A DNA stretch of 64,000 bases from Ampullaceana balthica (taxonomy: Eukaryota > Mollusca > Gastropoda > Lymnaeidae), in the NCBI GenBank assembly GCA_944989445.1, contig CALYLW010000345.1:372001-436000 (forward strand), given 5' to 3'. Shown here one piece after another: positions 14,201 through 22,836 of this stretch; within the stretch, counting starts at the first letter, position 1, and each line of letters begins with the position of its first letter. The position numbers were made by a program, and so were the translations under genes. The notes below the pieces were generated by a model that was not told the origin of the DNA, did not search any database, and saw only the letters and a list, made by a program, of their open reading frames with translations.

Positions 14201-17200
14201 AAGAAACAAATAAATTCAAAATATTTCATTCATGGAAAGGAACTAACCAAAACTAAAGATGCAAAACACTTAGGAGTCATAATAAATGAGAAATTATCAT
14301 GGAATCCCCATGTTATGTCAATGAAGTTATTAAAAAATCAAACAAAACCTTAGGGCCTTAGGCTGTATAAAAAGAAACCTTTACAAATGTAATAAAGATA
14401 TAAAACTAAAATGCTATCTCACTTTGGTGAGACCTGTACTAGAATATGCATCTTCTGTATGGGACCCATCCACCAAAGAAAACATTGATAAACTAGAACA
14501 AATCCAAAAAAGAGCTGCCACATTCATTACTGGAGAATATTCAAAACTGACTAGAATAACACCATTAGTTAAATCATTAAACCTTGAAACACTAGAGGAT
14601 AGAAGAACCAAGAGTAAAGTAGTAATCATACATAAAGCAATTAACTCTAATTTAGAAATACAACACAAAGATAACTTAATACAACCCTCAGATAGACATA
14701 AGGATAAAAACACCTTTCTTATTCCGTATGCAAGAACAAACTCATACATATTTTTCGTTCTTCCCGTCCGGGAATTCTGGCGTGGAATGGGTTGCCTGAA
14801 GAAACCAGGAAAGCCAACACTTTATCAACATTTAAAACTCTAATAAGAATGCAGGACTAAACACAAACCATAGATAAGCGTAGGACGCAATAATCTTCTG
14901 TATAGAAGGAGCGTCTGAAACAGATAAGATAAGATAACAATAATAACATGCAAAAGGTAATCCCTTATTTCAGCGCATTTTATATTTCAAGTCATCAAAA
15001 AAACATTTTTTTCAAACTTACTTCATTAATTATTATTATGAAATCTATTTTAAAATTAAAACATTATTTTTTGTTGAAATAAAATTACTACTTTACGATT
15101 TGTACGAAATAAAAATGTGTATTTGTTGTTGTTGGAAGTCTGCTTTTAAAAACCTTTTTCTAAGTTAAAAACCCCTTTAAACTCAACAAAACACACGAAA
15201 AACTAATTGTAAAGCATTTAATACTTTTTTAATATCTGATTTAAGTGTTTAAATTGGTAAAGGTAAGTTATTTTATTGGCCGGCACTACGTACACCGCGG
15301 CGGTGTACCTAGCTATAGGCCTGCGTACACCGCGGCGGTGAACCTAGCCAAAGCATTGTGTCAGGGCTAGGTACACCGCGGTTAAAAATAGAAATATAAA
15401 AGTTAATAGAAAATGATACCTTACCCATAATTAAGCATAGATGTGAATAAATTACGCATTAGCTAAAAGTTGTAAACTAGTCTATTTAAAATATCTAATA
15501 AAGTAGATAAAATATATATTGTTACATTATATTTATATGTATTTTATTATAGTTTTTGGTGGTGGGGGGTAATCAAATGTTGACGTAATTTTTTTATCGG
15601 TGTCTATGACTATGGAAGTTTGACAAGTTGTTGACAAGGGGGAGGGGGGAGGTAAAAATCGCCAATAATTTGTTGAGATAATTAATGGACAGCCTTAGCG
15701 CTTTCAACACTGCCACCACTCTGGTATTGCTTGCAAATACTCAAATTTCAAAACTATTTAGATTTAATAGGGGATTATAAAATTTCCATTCAACGCAAAA
15801 TTTATTGTTCTACAAAATGATACTCTCCTTCTACTATCTTCGACTCTTCATTATCCCCCTCCCCCTATCTTTCTTCATTCAATGGCAACGAGGAATTCTC
15901 TTTCAGGCTGTGGAAACTGATATTATTATCAACAAGTATAATTTTAACAAATACATTTTAAAGTTAAAATTAAATACTAGTCTACCTGTACAAATTATAA
16001 CCTGTTCGTGTAGGCTATCTTATTTGTCAGTCCCGTGAAAAAATGTCTTACAATAACGTCACGCGATTTTTGACGATTTTTTACCCCCTCGTCACACGTC
16101 GTCATACAAACTTCCCCCCCCCCTTTTTTTAAAAAAAAATATGACGTCACAGAGCTGTTGCCAAAAAAAACAAAAACAAACAAACAAACAAACTAACACA
16201 AAAAAACGTATTTTCTATTTGTAAATGGAAACAAATTAAAATCACTTTCTTCGCCCCTTACGTATAAGTATAAGGTTAACATTTGAATATTATGTAATTA
16301 TTAATATCTTTGAATGAATACACATTTTAAAAATAAAAATTGAAATTAATTTGTCTTTTCTTTTGGTGTGTGTGTGTGTGTGGGGGGGGGTATTTACCTA
16401 TACTATACTATTATAATGGGGGAGGGGTCGGGTGGAAAACAACGTGTTCTCAACTAGAGTTAGCTAGTCAATGAGACAAACAGATATTCTAATACTAATA
16501 CAATCCTTTTGTTAAACGTTCCCGTTTCGCTCGAAGTTGGGTATGGAATGGGTCGTCTAAACTAAACTATCTACGAAATCCAACATACAATCAATTTTTT
16601 AAATTTAAAACTCTAACAAAAATGAAATACTTAACATCAATCCATTAAATATTAAAGCATGCATAGGCGTAAGACTGTGTAGAAATAGAAGTAGAGTCTG
16701 TAACTGTAACACAAAAGATAAGACAGGCCTGAGGGGGGGGGGTGAATGCTTAATTGATACTTGGATTTTCACGTAGTATAAAACATTTTTTGCGAGCACC
16801 CTCATTGTGGTTTTAAAATAAAAATAATAATAATTTTTAAATAAAATTATTCCATCACCGAGATTCGAACCCGACACCACCAACGTAACTGCTAATTCAC
16901 TGCGCTTTACAATTCGTCTGGAACTGCTCATGAAATATGTTGGTTTTTAAAACTTATAACTAATTATCCTGGAATGGTGACCAAAATAGTTTTTTTTAAA
17001 ACATTCAGTAATCATTAAAAATTGCATAAATACATTGATTATTTAAGGTCTACTGTTTATTAGCATAGGGATTACACACTTTTAGCCTAAATATAGTGAA
17101 ATCGTCTCAATTTTTAGCCGCGGTGTACCTAGGCCAAAACCAATGGTTTAGCTAGGTACACCGCGGCGGTGTAAGCAGGCCAAGGACGATGGTTTAGCTG

Positions 17201-17612
17201 GGTGCACCGCCGCGGTGTCCGTAGACACTTCGTATTTTATTTATGCGCTTAAATAAGGGATTACCCATGCAAAACTCACATCACTAATTTGATTCTCCAG
17301 ATCCTTGTAGGTCAAGTTATAATTTAAATTTTTCTCAATACTTTTTGGTGATTTCAAATGAGATAAATATAACTCATGGCCTAAAATCTTTGATGCATCA
17401 GCTGTATCATCATCAGATGTGGCTGTCTCAACTGTCTCTGTGTGTAATTCATCTAAAGCATTAAAATTTAATGAAACTGATGGGTGACACTTTGATAATG
17501 TGTTTTCGAGGGTACTAGTAGACTCATTCTTACAGTCTGGATAAAAAGCGACACTAACTTTCTCATAATGTAAATGTATTCTTTCTGTCACAAGACTGTG
17601 TAGTTTTGTCAT
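710..17612 (-). CDS. AASDH: Beta-alanine-activating enzyme / acyl-CoA synthetase family member 4 (complete, 15 exons)
   Basis: Adenylating enzyme with a built-in carrier domain and a PQQ-type propeller; the family's physiological substrate is debated (beta-alanine, aminoadipate semialdehyde). Exons read on the minus strand are 17280-17612, 10833-10924, 10554-10671, 9928-10151, 8901-9093, 8540-8772, 7413-7510, 6161-6375, 4213-4501, 3982-4088, 2505-3388, 2134-2282, 1836-1999, 1584-1709 and 710-916. All introns are GT/AG, the phases agree, and the total is 3432 nt (1143 residues), close to the roughly 1100-residue family size. The start at 17612 gives TKLHSLVTERI, like the vertebrate N-terminus. 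Diagnostic motifs are TSGTTSTPK (231-239), YGITEVSCWA, SGDLGRL, GRRDEQVKRFGKRL and GGNSLGAV (carrier Ser near 656). Introns hold MITEs, SINEs and LINE fragments. The true 3' end may differ because the last exon runs into a minisatellite. Confidence 0.93.
2505..3388 (-). CDS. AASDH: AASDH exon 11: carrier domain and long linker
   Basis: The longest exon (884 nt, about residues 635-928) opens with an acyl-carrier-like domain: DNFISLGGNSLGAVRVINHL, where the Ser near residue 656 is the expected 4'-phosphopantetheine site, then NRTLIDFVSKL. After this comes a low-complexity, charged linker of about 150 residues, then MRWAYNTGKCVDGSPLVLEYQ, the first strand of the PQQ-type propeller. The acceptor of this exon lies 23 bases from a 30-bp minisatellite in the preceding intron. 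Confidence 0.92.
3411..3650. repeat. 30-bp minisatellite, 8 units, in AASDH intron 10
   Basis: Eight 30-bp units of tatataaaacacatgagaaa plus tataatttt run without interruption. It is open in several frames on both strands because the unit length is divisible by three, but the translated repeats are an artefact of composition. On the minus strand the array occupies the interval from 23 to 262 bases upstream of the exon 11 acceptor. Confidence 0.95.
3982..7510 (-). CDS. AASDH: AASDH exons 7-10: C-terminal adenylation lobe
   Basis: Exons 7413-7510, 6161-6375, 4213-4501 and 3982-4088 encode about residues 398-634. They carry the hinge and lid signatures SGDLGRLNDDGSIVYIGRRD, then QVKRFGKRLNL, and a late lysine motif VTKHAKLDKRKL, which corresponds to the A10 lysine of adenylating enzymes (usual HGKLD, here HAKLD). 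Exon 7 (PSIGKSLDQTEIKL...EEIWIG) matches the PLGSPL...VFLGG region of relatives. Exon 8 is followed after only about 8 intron bases by a TIR element (5230-6152). Confidence 0.9.
4502..5229. other. AASDH intron 8, proximal part: no feature seen
   Basis: AT-rich intron sequence between exon 9 and the TIR element at 5230. I see no open frame with coding character, no RNA gene and no clear repeat apart from short A-rich runs near 5100-5210. Confidence 0.6.
5230..6152. mobile_element. Non-autonomous TIR DNA transposon (pogo/Tc1-like ends, TA duplication)
   Basis: The left end cagtggtgcctcggtatacg and right end (complement cagtggaacctcggttaacg) are inverted repeats flanked by TA on both sides, with similarity extending inward through acgtcc and ttggtttaa/ttggtttaca blocks. 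The 919-bp interior has no transposase frame. It contains a poly-C/T-rich patch near 5420-5460 that may be a nested insertion. It sits in AASDH intron 8 and its right edge is about 8 bases from the donor of exon 8. Confidence 0.8.
6709..7009 (-). mobile_element. tRNA-derived SINE (copy A)
   Basis: Read on the minus strand, the element starts with a tRNA-like head (gtggtcgagtggca..., then B-box ggttcgaatcc) and ends with a 3' tail containing acgcaataatcttctgtatagaagga and a gataaga-type repeat. Three other copies occur at 44367, 52859 and 54381. This copy has a small internal duplication in the tail (tctagctcct/tctatacaga). It lies in AASDH intron 7. Confidence 0.85.
8277..8447 (-). other. Possible alternative 3'-terminal exon of AASDH
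   Basis: A minus-strand reading frame of 56 codons follows a good acceptor (ttctgttatcaacag) and ends in TAA overlapped by AATAAA. In phase 0 it would follow exon 6 if the upstream donor is used and would end the protein at about 450 residues, before the C-terminal adenylation lobe. The residues show no similarity I recognise, so this may be chance. The full-length route skipping it is the family-like product. Confidence 0.3.
8540..10924 (-). CDS. AASDH: AASDH exons 2-6: large adenylation subdomain
   Basis: Five exons (10833-10924, 10554-10671, 9928-10151, 8901-9093, 8540-8772) cover about residues 112-397. Visible adenylation motifs in order are ICxEECLE-like VAVCLEECLEIPSILLG, the phosphate-binding loop TSGTTSTPK followed by VPHSCIVPNI, SPLTFDPSIIDIF, and YGITEVSCWA, which contacts the acyl-adenylate. 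The P-loop has Ser where many relatives have Gly (TSGTTG), a mild change. Exon 6 can end at gtacgc (phase 2), which joins exon 7 in frame. A second donor two bases upstream (phase 0) would join the alternative terminal exon at 8277-8447. Confidence 0.9.
11100..11760 (+). mobile_element. Degenerate LINE C-terminal fragment
   Basis: Plus-strand frames between 11380 and 11753 read AALQMVLADQRLWK..., and after a frame change CPCGIAAENGEHVLQNCPLY followed by TATAQFITNIGLAV. This is the cysteine-containing C-terminal block (CPCG...EH.LQ.CP) typical of non-LTR retrotransposon polyproteins. Frameshifts and the lack of an RT core show that it is dead. It ends in a (gaa)n run at about 11775-11800. The GC-richer stretch from 11100 to 11340 may be part of it or of another insertion. 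Confidence 0.65.
11810..13245. other. AASDH intron 1: no gene seen
   Basis: AT-rich intronic DNA between a LINE fragment and a TIR element. Open frames at 12318-12644 and 12785-12973 have no recognisable motif or coding pattern. I see no RNA gene. Confidence 0.55.
13248..13912. mobile_element. TIR DNA transposon relic with TA duplication
   Basis: The element begins cagtcggaactccttaagtt and ends with the inverted match gaggtctgactg, with TA on each side (13248-13249 and 13911-13912). Inner repeats such as aagtcgaaaacctc and aactcaaaaactctgtaagtcg strengthen the pairing. Length is 661 bp. The interior has no intact transposase frame, so this is probably a deleted pogo/Tc1-type element in AASDH intron 1. 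Confidence 0.75.
14100..14938 (+). mobile_element. 5'-truncated LINE (CR1/L2-like), RT thumb to 3' tail
   Basis: Translation gives the late RT region: LDELIKWETNWE, FHPKKCQPLRVTKK, KHLGVIINEKLSWNPHV, then after a frameshift RPVLEYASSVWDPST, IQKRAATFITGEYS and LNLETLEDRRTKSKVVI. These are typical of the 3' part of CR1/L2/Jockey-group polymerases. The 3' tail (acgcaataatcttctgtatagaaggagcgtctg, then gataagataaga) matches the tails of the SINEs in this window. It lies in AASDH intron 1 in antisense to the gene. Confidence 0.85.
16500..16725 (+). mobile_element. Old LINE 3'-end fragment, same family as 14100-14938
   Basis: Similar to 14755-14938: ttcccgt..cg, then tatggaatgggtcgtctaa (compare gtggaatgggttgcctga), aatttaaaactctaacaaaaatg, gcgtaagactgtgtagaaatagaag and a gataagac end. 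Mutations are many, so this is an older copy nested within the 15278-17232 element. Confidence 0.6.
16845..16920 (-). mobile_element. tRNA-like SINE head fragment
   Basis: On the minus strand, aagcgcagtgaattagcag resembles a tRNA A-box region and gggttcgaatctc a B-box, at a spacing suitable for an RNA polymerase III promoter. The flanking bases do not form an acceptor stem, so this looks like the head of a tRNA-derived SINE, different from copies A-D, rather than a functional tRNA gene. Confidence 0.45.
17280..17612 (-). CDS. AASDH: AASDH exon 1: start codon and N-terminal adenylation region with an acidic insertion
   Basis: The exon encodes residues 1-111 and ends in phase 0 at a gtgagt donor. 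The beginning (LHSLVTERI...EKVSVAFY) and the end (LTYKDLENQISD) match the expected start of the adenylation fold. Between them, from about residue 28 to 98, lies a Ser/Thr/Asp/Glu-rich stretch (for example TATSDDDTADAS) that I do not expect in vertebrate AASDH. It is probably an unstructured lineage-specific insert. A TIR element begins only about 40 bases into the intron. Confidence 0.85.
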
Positions 17613-17700
17613 TTTAAAAAAAAACTCACTGATATTATAAACAAGATTTGTTTACTTCCGCTATAGGGTTCTCCTGCAAAGAAAATTACGTTAAAATTGT
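17613..17700 (-). promoter_or_regulatory. Possible AASDH promoter / 5' UTR region
   Basis: On the minus strand, agcggaagtaaac, an ETS-type GGAAGT core, lies about 45 bases upstream of the AASDH start codon. A pyrimidine tract with ttctttgcag is just further upstream and could be a 5' UTR acceptor instead. No TATA box is placed convincingly. The call rests only on position and motif. Confidence 0.3.
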
Positions 17701-17734
17701 GTGGAGTGGCTCAGCTCATTATTAATCGTGTTAT

Positions 17735-18250
17735 AATAAATAATAAATTGATTATTTATATAGCGCTGTATCCCAGTAAGGAACTGGGCTCACAGCGCTT
17801 TACATGAAAGAAATAACATACTTATAAGTATTAAATTAACTTTCATATCACAACAAACACAAAAAATTACAATACATTATACATAAGCTACGTTAATCAT
17901 TTACAAGAAATGTTGTTTCATCAATTTTAAAAATAAATTGTGAAAAGATGTGTCTTAAGTGCAGTCTTGAAAGACTTGGTTGTTTGAATACTACGTATGT
18001 GTAATGGTAGAGAATTCCATTGTTTGGCTGCACAAAAAGAGAATGACCTTTCACCAAACGTTTTGGTGCGTGTCGTAGGAACAGAGAGAACGCGTGTGTC
18101 TGCAGAAGATCTTAGCTTGCGAGTGGGTGAGTAGACCGACAAAAGTTCAGTAAGATACGATGGGCATGAGTCCGAAAAGAAATTGTGACAGAGAACGGCC
18201 AGTTTGTAATCAATACGGGCTTGTATAGGCAGCCAATGAAGTGAGCGAAG
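17735..18250 (-). mobile_element. CR1-like LINE 3' end (copy 1)
   Basis: Minus-strand translation is open for over 100 codons: LHWLPIQARIDYKLAVL, SCPSYLTELLSVYSP, then FGERSFSFCAAKQWNSLPL and SFKTALKTHLF, the classical end of CR1/Jockey-group polymerases. The 3' UTR contains gcgctgtgagcccag and ends in an (aat)n-like tract near 17735. Other copies are at 19925 and 43318. Confidence 0.85.
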
Positions 18251-18711
18251 AAGTTATGTGTAGTAAGCAAAGACAAGTACAGTTTTATATATCTAAGCGA
18301 TTTTATTAAATATCACAAACCTGTCCTACAGTTTAAACAATTTTTAAAAAAATCCTACCCACGGTTTGCCATAAATATTTTGTATCACCCTAATGGTCTT
18401 GAACTATATCGAATATTAATATTTCCAGTATCTCACTACTGAAACAAAAATAAATAAATGTAAAGTAAAATAAAATACGACACAAAACGGGCTTGGAATT
18501 TCATATGTTCACTTATGCAACGGCGTAGCGAGGGGGGGGGGCAAGGGAAAAATGTTAATGTTTGCACTTTGTTAGGGGCGTCAAATTCATCGTCAATAAT
18601 TACCGTCGAACTATTAAATGCTGAAAAATGAGCTTTTAATAGATTTAAAAGAAAGTCTAAGAAAGAAATCATTTTTTTTTAATTAAGAAGAAAAAAATAT
18701 TCTTTAATGAC

Positions 18712-18908
18712 CAGAGGCGTCACTAGGGTTGGTGTCACCCGGGGCGCTAGCCCATGGTGTCACACACTCACGACTTAACCCATAGAAATCCTCAGAGTTT
18801 TCCAGTGTCAAATAATAGGAACATACAGAATTGTACATTTTGGTGTCACCCCCCTGAGGGTGTCAACCGGGGCGGCCCGCCCCCACCGCACCCCTAGTGA
18901 CGCCACTG
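18712..18908. mobile_element. 197-bp hAT-type MITE (CAGAGGCG ends)
   Basis: Left end cagaggcgtcactagg and right end cctagtgacgccactg are inverted repeats. Flanks are ttaatgac and gtaatgac (7 of 8 match). The interior is nearly palindromic, with ggtgtcacccggggcg against ggggcggcccgc. The same CAGAGGCG/CGCCACTG ends occur at 46254-46407 with a perfect 8-bp duplication, which supports a hAT-like origin. Confidence 0.8.
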
Positions 18909-19070
18909 GTAATGACTTAATGTTCATACTGCTAACATTTTAAATCCATACTAGATGTAAATTTTCTTAAAGTATGCAGAGGCATTGTGAAAGGGGGAGG
19001 GGGCTTGCTTATTCCCCCGAGCGCCGAGATACAGGGCACCAAAATGAGGCTTAAAACATTGCATTTTAAT

Positions 19071-19879
19071 TGGGGCTGCCGAAATTAACGATTAATTAAT
19101 CGATTATTAGTTAAAAATTTTAAGCAAATAAAATTAATTTGATCGATTAAAATTCGTTTAAAATTTAAGAAAATATTTCTATTTTTTCCCCCCATTTATT
19201 AATAACGAGCAACAACAAAGCCCGCCCAAGGACGTTCCGCCACCGTTCGGTGGCATGTTGTCGTTGTACCTCCCCTCCAACAGCCGTCTCGACCAGCATT
19301 ACATGTGCATCGCGTCAAAAATACTATTCATTATAGTTAAAATAAATAACTATTAAAAACAGAGCTTTTTGCTATAAATCCCAACGCGCATAACTCAAAA
19401 TAAAGTCTTGGAAGAAATACTGCACCAAAAATAACTAGTTTTGAACGTCCGCGTAAATGGCGTAAATGTGTTCAATATGATTGGCTGTTGGAGTCATATG
19501 TGTTTGCGGGACCAATCGCTATAGATGACCGGACAGAAATCTTGCCTTTTATTATATAGGATAGGATGTATATTTTTGTTGCTTACATACTTTTCCCTCG
19601 TGTTATTATTATTTATTTAGACGTGCATTCGTAAACAAAAAAGGGTTTTTCTCCCATAATTCTTGCAAAGCAGAACGAATTTGTTTTGTTACGTCACAAA
19701 ATTTGGGATCCATGGAATTATCGCGACTTTAATATTAACCGTCTTCGCGAAATAATGTTTCGCAACTTAACGGGATCTATATATATGCGTTATAAAAATA
19801 TAATTAATCGAAATTAATATAATTGATTAAATATTTTCCCGATTAATCAAACATATTTTAAAAACCAGTACCAGCCCTA
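19071..19879. mobile_element. hAT-type non-autonomous element (ggggctgccgaaattaacga family, copy 1)
   Basis: The element starts tggggctgccgaaattaacg, with runs of attaatcgat, and ends ccagtaccagcccta. Flanking 8-mers attttaat and attataat differ at one base, consistent with an aged 8-bp duplication. The segment gttacgtcacaaaatttggga is shared with the copy at 35394. No intact transposase frame is present. Confidence 0.78.
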
Positions 19880-19924
19880 ATTATAATGCACGCCTCCACG
19901 TGCTGATCTCATATTACCCATCGA

Positions 19925-20350
19925 ATAATAATAAATTTAATAATAAATTGATAATTTATATAGCGCTGTATCCCAGCAAGGAACCGGGCTCACAGTCACA
20001 GTGCTTTACATGTAGATAATAACATACATATAATAATTAAATAACAATTCATATCATAATAACAACATAAATGACAGTACGTTACACATAAGCTACGTTA
20101 ATCATTAAAAGAAATGTTGTTTCATTAATTTTGTAAATACATTTTGAAAAGATGCGTCTTAAGTGCAGTCTTGAAGGAATTGGTAGTTGGAATACTACGG
20201 ATGTGTAATGGCAATGGACTTTTTTCAATGGTCAATGGTAGAGAATTCCATTGTTTGGCTGCACAAAAAGAGAAGGACCTTTCGCCAAAAGTTTTAGTTC
20301 GTGTCTTAGGAACACATAGAATACGTGTGTCTACAGAATGCGCTGTTCAG
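19925..20350 (-). mobile_element. CR1-like LINE 3' end (copy 2)
   Basis: Matches 17735-18140 closely (tatagcgctgtatcccagcaaggaac; gagaattccattgtttggct; gacctttcgccaaaagtttt) but has indels, including a short duplication near 20212-20236. Oriented on the minus strand and truncated further at its 5' side than copy 1. Confidence 0.8.
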
Positions 20351-20734
20351 TCTGTAATTAGGGATATTACTAATATATTATTATTTTAGTTATATAACAT
20401 TGATAGCTATTTTCTTTACAGAAAGCCCATAGCCTTAAAAAATGGTGTGGTTGTGTGTGTGTGTGGCACTGTGGGGGGTGGGGGGGTGGTCAATTTTAAT
20501 TTAGAGTTTCTTTTTTCTTTTCTAAATTAAATGGGCTAGAATTATAACGCTTACAATTTAAACATTAGGAAATAGAAAAAAGATAAAAGCACCAATGAAT
20601 AAAGTCTATTTTTAAAATAAAAAAATATTGGTCACATAATAAATTGAATTCATAAGAATAATAATAATAATGAAAACTTAACAGCTCATTTATTTTTATT
20701 CTGTTCCTTCAGTGCTCGGAAGTAGTTTTTTTTA

Positions 20735-20870
20735 TTTTCAGTTGTTGTCTAGCAACGGTTGTCAACTTCCGGTTTTCAAAAATAAAATAAATGGTTTTAA
20801 AACTTCTTTTAGAAGATACTTAGTAAAAGAGAGTTTATTATCTATTTTGATACATGTTATTAGTTCTCGT
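20735..20870 (+). promoter_or_regulatory. Candidate ARMC3 promoter: X-box-like and ETS-like motifs, 5' UTR donor
   Basis: GTTGTCTAGCAAC at 20744-20756 is close to the RFX X-box (two half-sites, the right one AGCAAC perfect). It is followed after 8 bases by acttccggt, an ETS-type core. A good donor (ctc, then gtaagt) lies at 20868/20869, and a matching acceptor (ttctcatttag) ends at 22758, 30 bases before the ARMC3 start codon. A non-coding first exon of roughly 20780-20868 is therefore plausible. RFX control would fit a cilium-associated gene. This is inference from motifs only. Confidence 0.4.
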
Positions 20871-21495
20871 AAGTTTATATAGATATTTATTTTTAAAGGG
20901 AGACAGCAAAAATGATTTTCTTTACTTTTAAAATCATTGGAACTTGCTGTACATACTGATCATACTGCAATGACTCAATAATGACAATAAGTTCAAATTC
21001 AATAAGACTCAATATCAAAGTCAAAGACAATGAGTGAAATGAATTGAATTAGCCTAATTTGATATAATTAATTATAATATAATAATAATTTGTTACTAAT
21101 AATATTAAAATTAAGCAGTTAATAATTATGATAATGAATAGTATTATTATAAAATTACTATGAATTAAATAAATGAATTTGACTTCTTAAATTTAGTTAC
21201 TTATAAGTTAAAGCTTTAAATTATAATATAATAAAAATAATTATGTAAGTTAGTAAGTATTGTAAGTAGTAAAGATTGCAAACACAATAATTAGTAAATA
21301 ATAATGTCAAATTTAGTTCAGGTGCAGACAAGAAAATGTAACAAAATTTAACCAATTCACAGATTAAAAAAACAACAACAAAAAACTATAATTTTCCTGC
21401 TAATTTAAATTTATCATTTAAAGACGTTTGATTTCCAACACAGTAATTATATATATTATAAAAATAATTCTGATACTGATACTGTCAATGTGACT

Positions 21496-22454
21496 TGTTC
21501 ATGGCCAACAAACAACAGCGGCTTATGGGGTAGAGACTGGAGTCAGACAGGGGTGTCTGCTTTCACCATTCCTATTTCTGCTAACCATCGACTGGATAAT
21601 GAAAATGTCTACAGAGCAGAAGAGAAATGGTATCCAGTGGACACTATGAAATCAACTTGATGACCTGGACTTTGTGGATGATCTGGCATTAATATCGCAC
21701 TCACAGCAACAGATGCAGGAGAAAACCAACTATGTAGCACAGTTCTCTGCTTGCCTTGGCCTACACATCCATAAGGGAAAAAGCAAAGTCCTTAAAATAA
21801 ATACATCAAGCAACACTCCAATAACACTGGAAGGAAAAAATCTCGAGGAGGTGGATAGCTTCACATACCTTGGAAGCATCATTGACACACAAGGAGGGAC
21901 AGAAGCCAATGTAAGAATGAAAATTGGCAAAGCAAGAACAGCATTTAAACAGCCAAAAAAAGTTTGGAACTGCAACAAATTGACTCTCCATACTAAGGTC
22001 AGGATATTCAACACCACAATAAAGCCTGTCTTGCTGTATGGAGCAGAAACATGGCGAATAACAGCAGCCATTTCAAAAAAGCTTCAAGCTTTTATAAACA
22101 CATGTCTCAGAACAATTCTCCAAATCCGCTTCCCCAATGTCATCACCAACGAAGATCTCTGGCAACGCACACAACAAGAGCCAGTGGAGGAGTTAATACG
22201 CCAGCACAGATGGAGATGGATTGGCCACACTCTCAGAAAGCCTACATTCAGCATTGTGAGACAAGCCCTCACATGGAACCCCCAAGGCAAGAGAAAAAGA
22301 GACCGTCCCAAAATGACCTGGAGAAGGGAACTGTAGGCAGACACCAAAATGAGCGGGCACAGCTGGGGGCAGATAGAAAGATTGGCGCAGGACCGGGATG
22401 CCTGGAGAGCCTTTGTTCGTGGCCTATGCCCCAGATGGGATGAAGGGCGATGAT
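21496..22454 (+). mobile_element. 5'-truncated LINE with perfect 18-bp target duplication
   Basis: GATACTGTCAATGTGACT occurs at 21478-21495 and 22455-22472, flanking the element exactly. The interior reads, with one early frameshift, TGVRQGCLLSP-like sequence, [42 protein letters not shown]-like [20 protein letters not shown] and [11 protein letters not shown], the end of a non-LTR polymerase. The catalytic box is FVDD rather than the usual F/Y-A-DD. The 3' end is agggcgatgat. It lies between the candidate promoter and coding exon 1 of ARMC3, so probably in a 5' UTR intron. Confidence 0.88.
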
Positions 22455-22758
22455 GATACTGTCAATGTGACTGCTTGACATTTATTAAAAATATGATTAT
22501 CCAGATAATACTAATTCCTAATGCATGTAGTATTTATATTGATAAGCCAAAATCAAATGTTAATCCACTCAGCTTGGCTTATGTCTTATGTCATATACTC
22601 ATCATTTTTATTTTTATAAATTATCATCTAGAATTTTAGGTAAATTCAATTCATTTTAATGTTGAAATTTACACATTTTTTTATACCGCATGTTAAATGA
22701 TATTTCAACTTAAAAAAATATATCCATCAAAAAAGCTATTGATCATGTTCTCATTTAG

Positions 22759-22836
22759 GTTTAAATCCAGTTCTCTGACAAAACAAAGATGGGTAAAAAA
22801 GTAAAAAAAGAAGAAAAGACAGCCCCTGTTGATGTG
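22759..22836 (+). CDS. ARMC3: ARMC3 first coding exon with 5' UTR part
   Basis: After the acceptor tctcatttag come 30 bases of 5' UTR, then ATG at 22789 and 16 codons (MGKKVKKEEKTAPVDV), ending at gtaagt in phase 0. The lysine-rich start is the family hallmark. It is separated by 2.4 kb from the next exon. Confidence 0.85.

Larger units (their letters stand above)
15278..17232. mobile_element. 1.95-kb TIR element with palindrome-bearing long TIRs
   Basis: About 100-115 bases at the left (15285-15386) are the inverted counterpart of those at the right (17115-17228). Each TIR contains three copies of a palindromic core, tacaccgcggcggtgtacc, separated by ctagc/aggcc spacers. The direct repeat TATTTTATT abuts both ends (15269-15277 and 17233-17241), a possible 9-bp target duplication. 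Long TIRs with 9-bp duplications suggest a Mutator-like non-autonomous element, which is an inference. The interior has no transposase and contains a LINE 3' fragment and a tRNA-like fragment. It lies in AASDH intron 1, 38 bases from the exon 1 donor. Confidence 0.7.

Noticed and set aside
16845..16920. Functional tRNA gene on the minus strand
   Set aside because: A- and B-box-like motifs are present but the acceptor stem does not pair, so it is treated as a SINE head.
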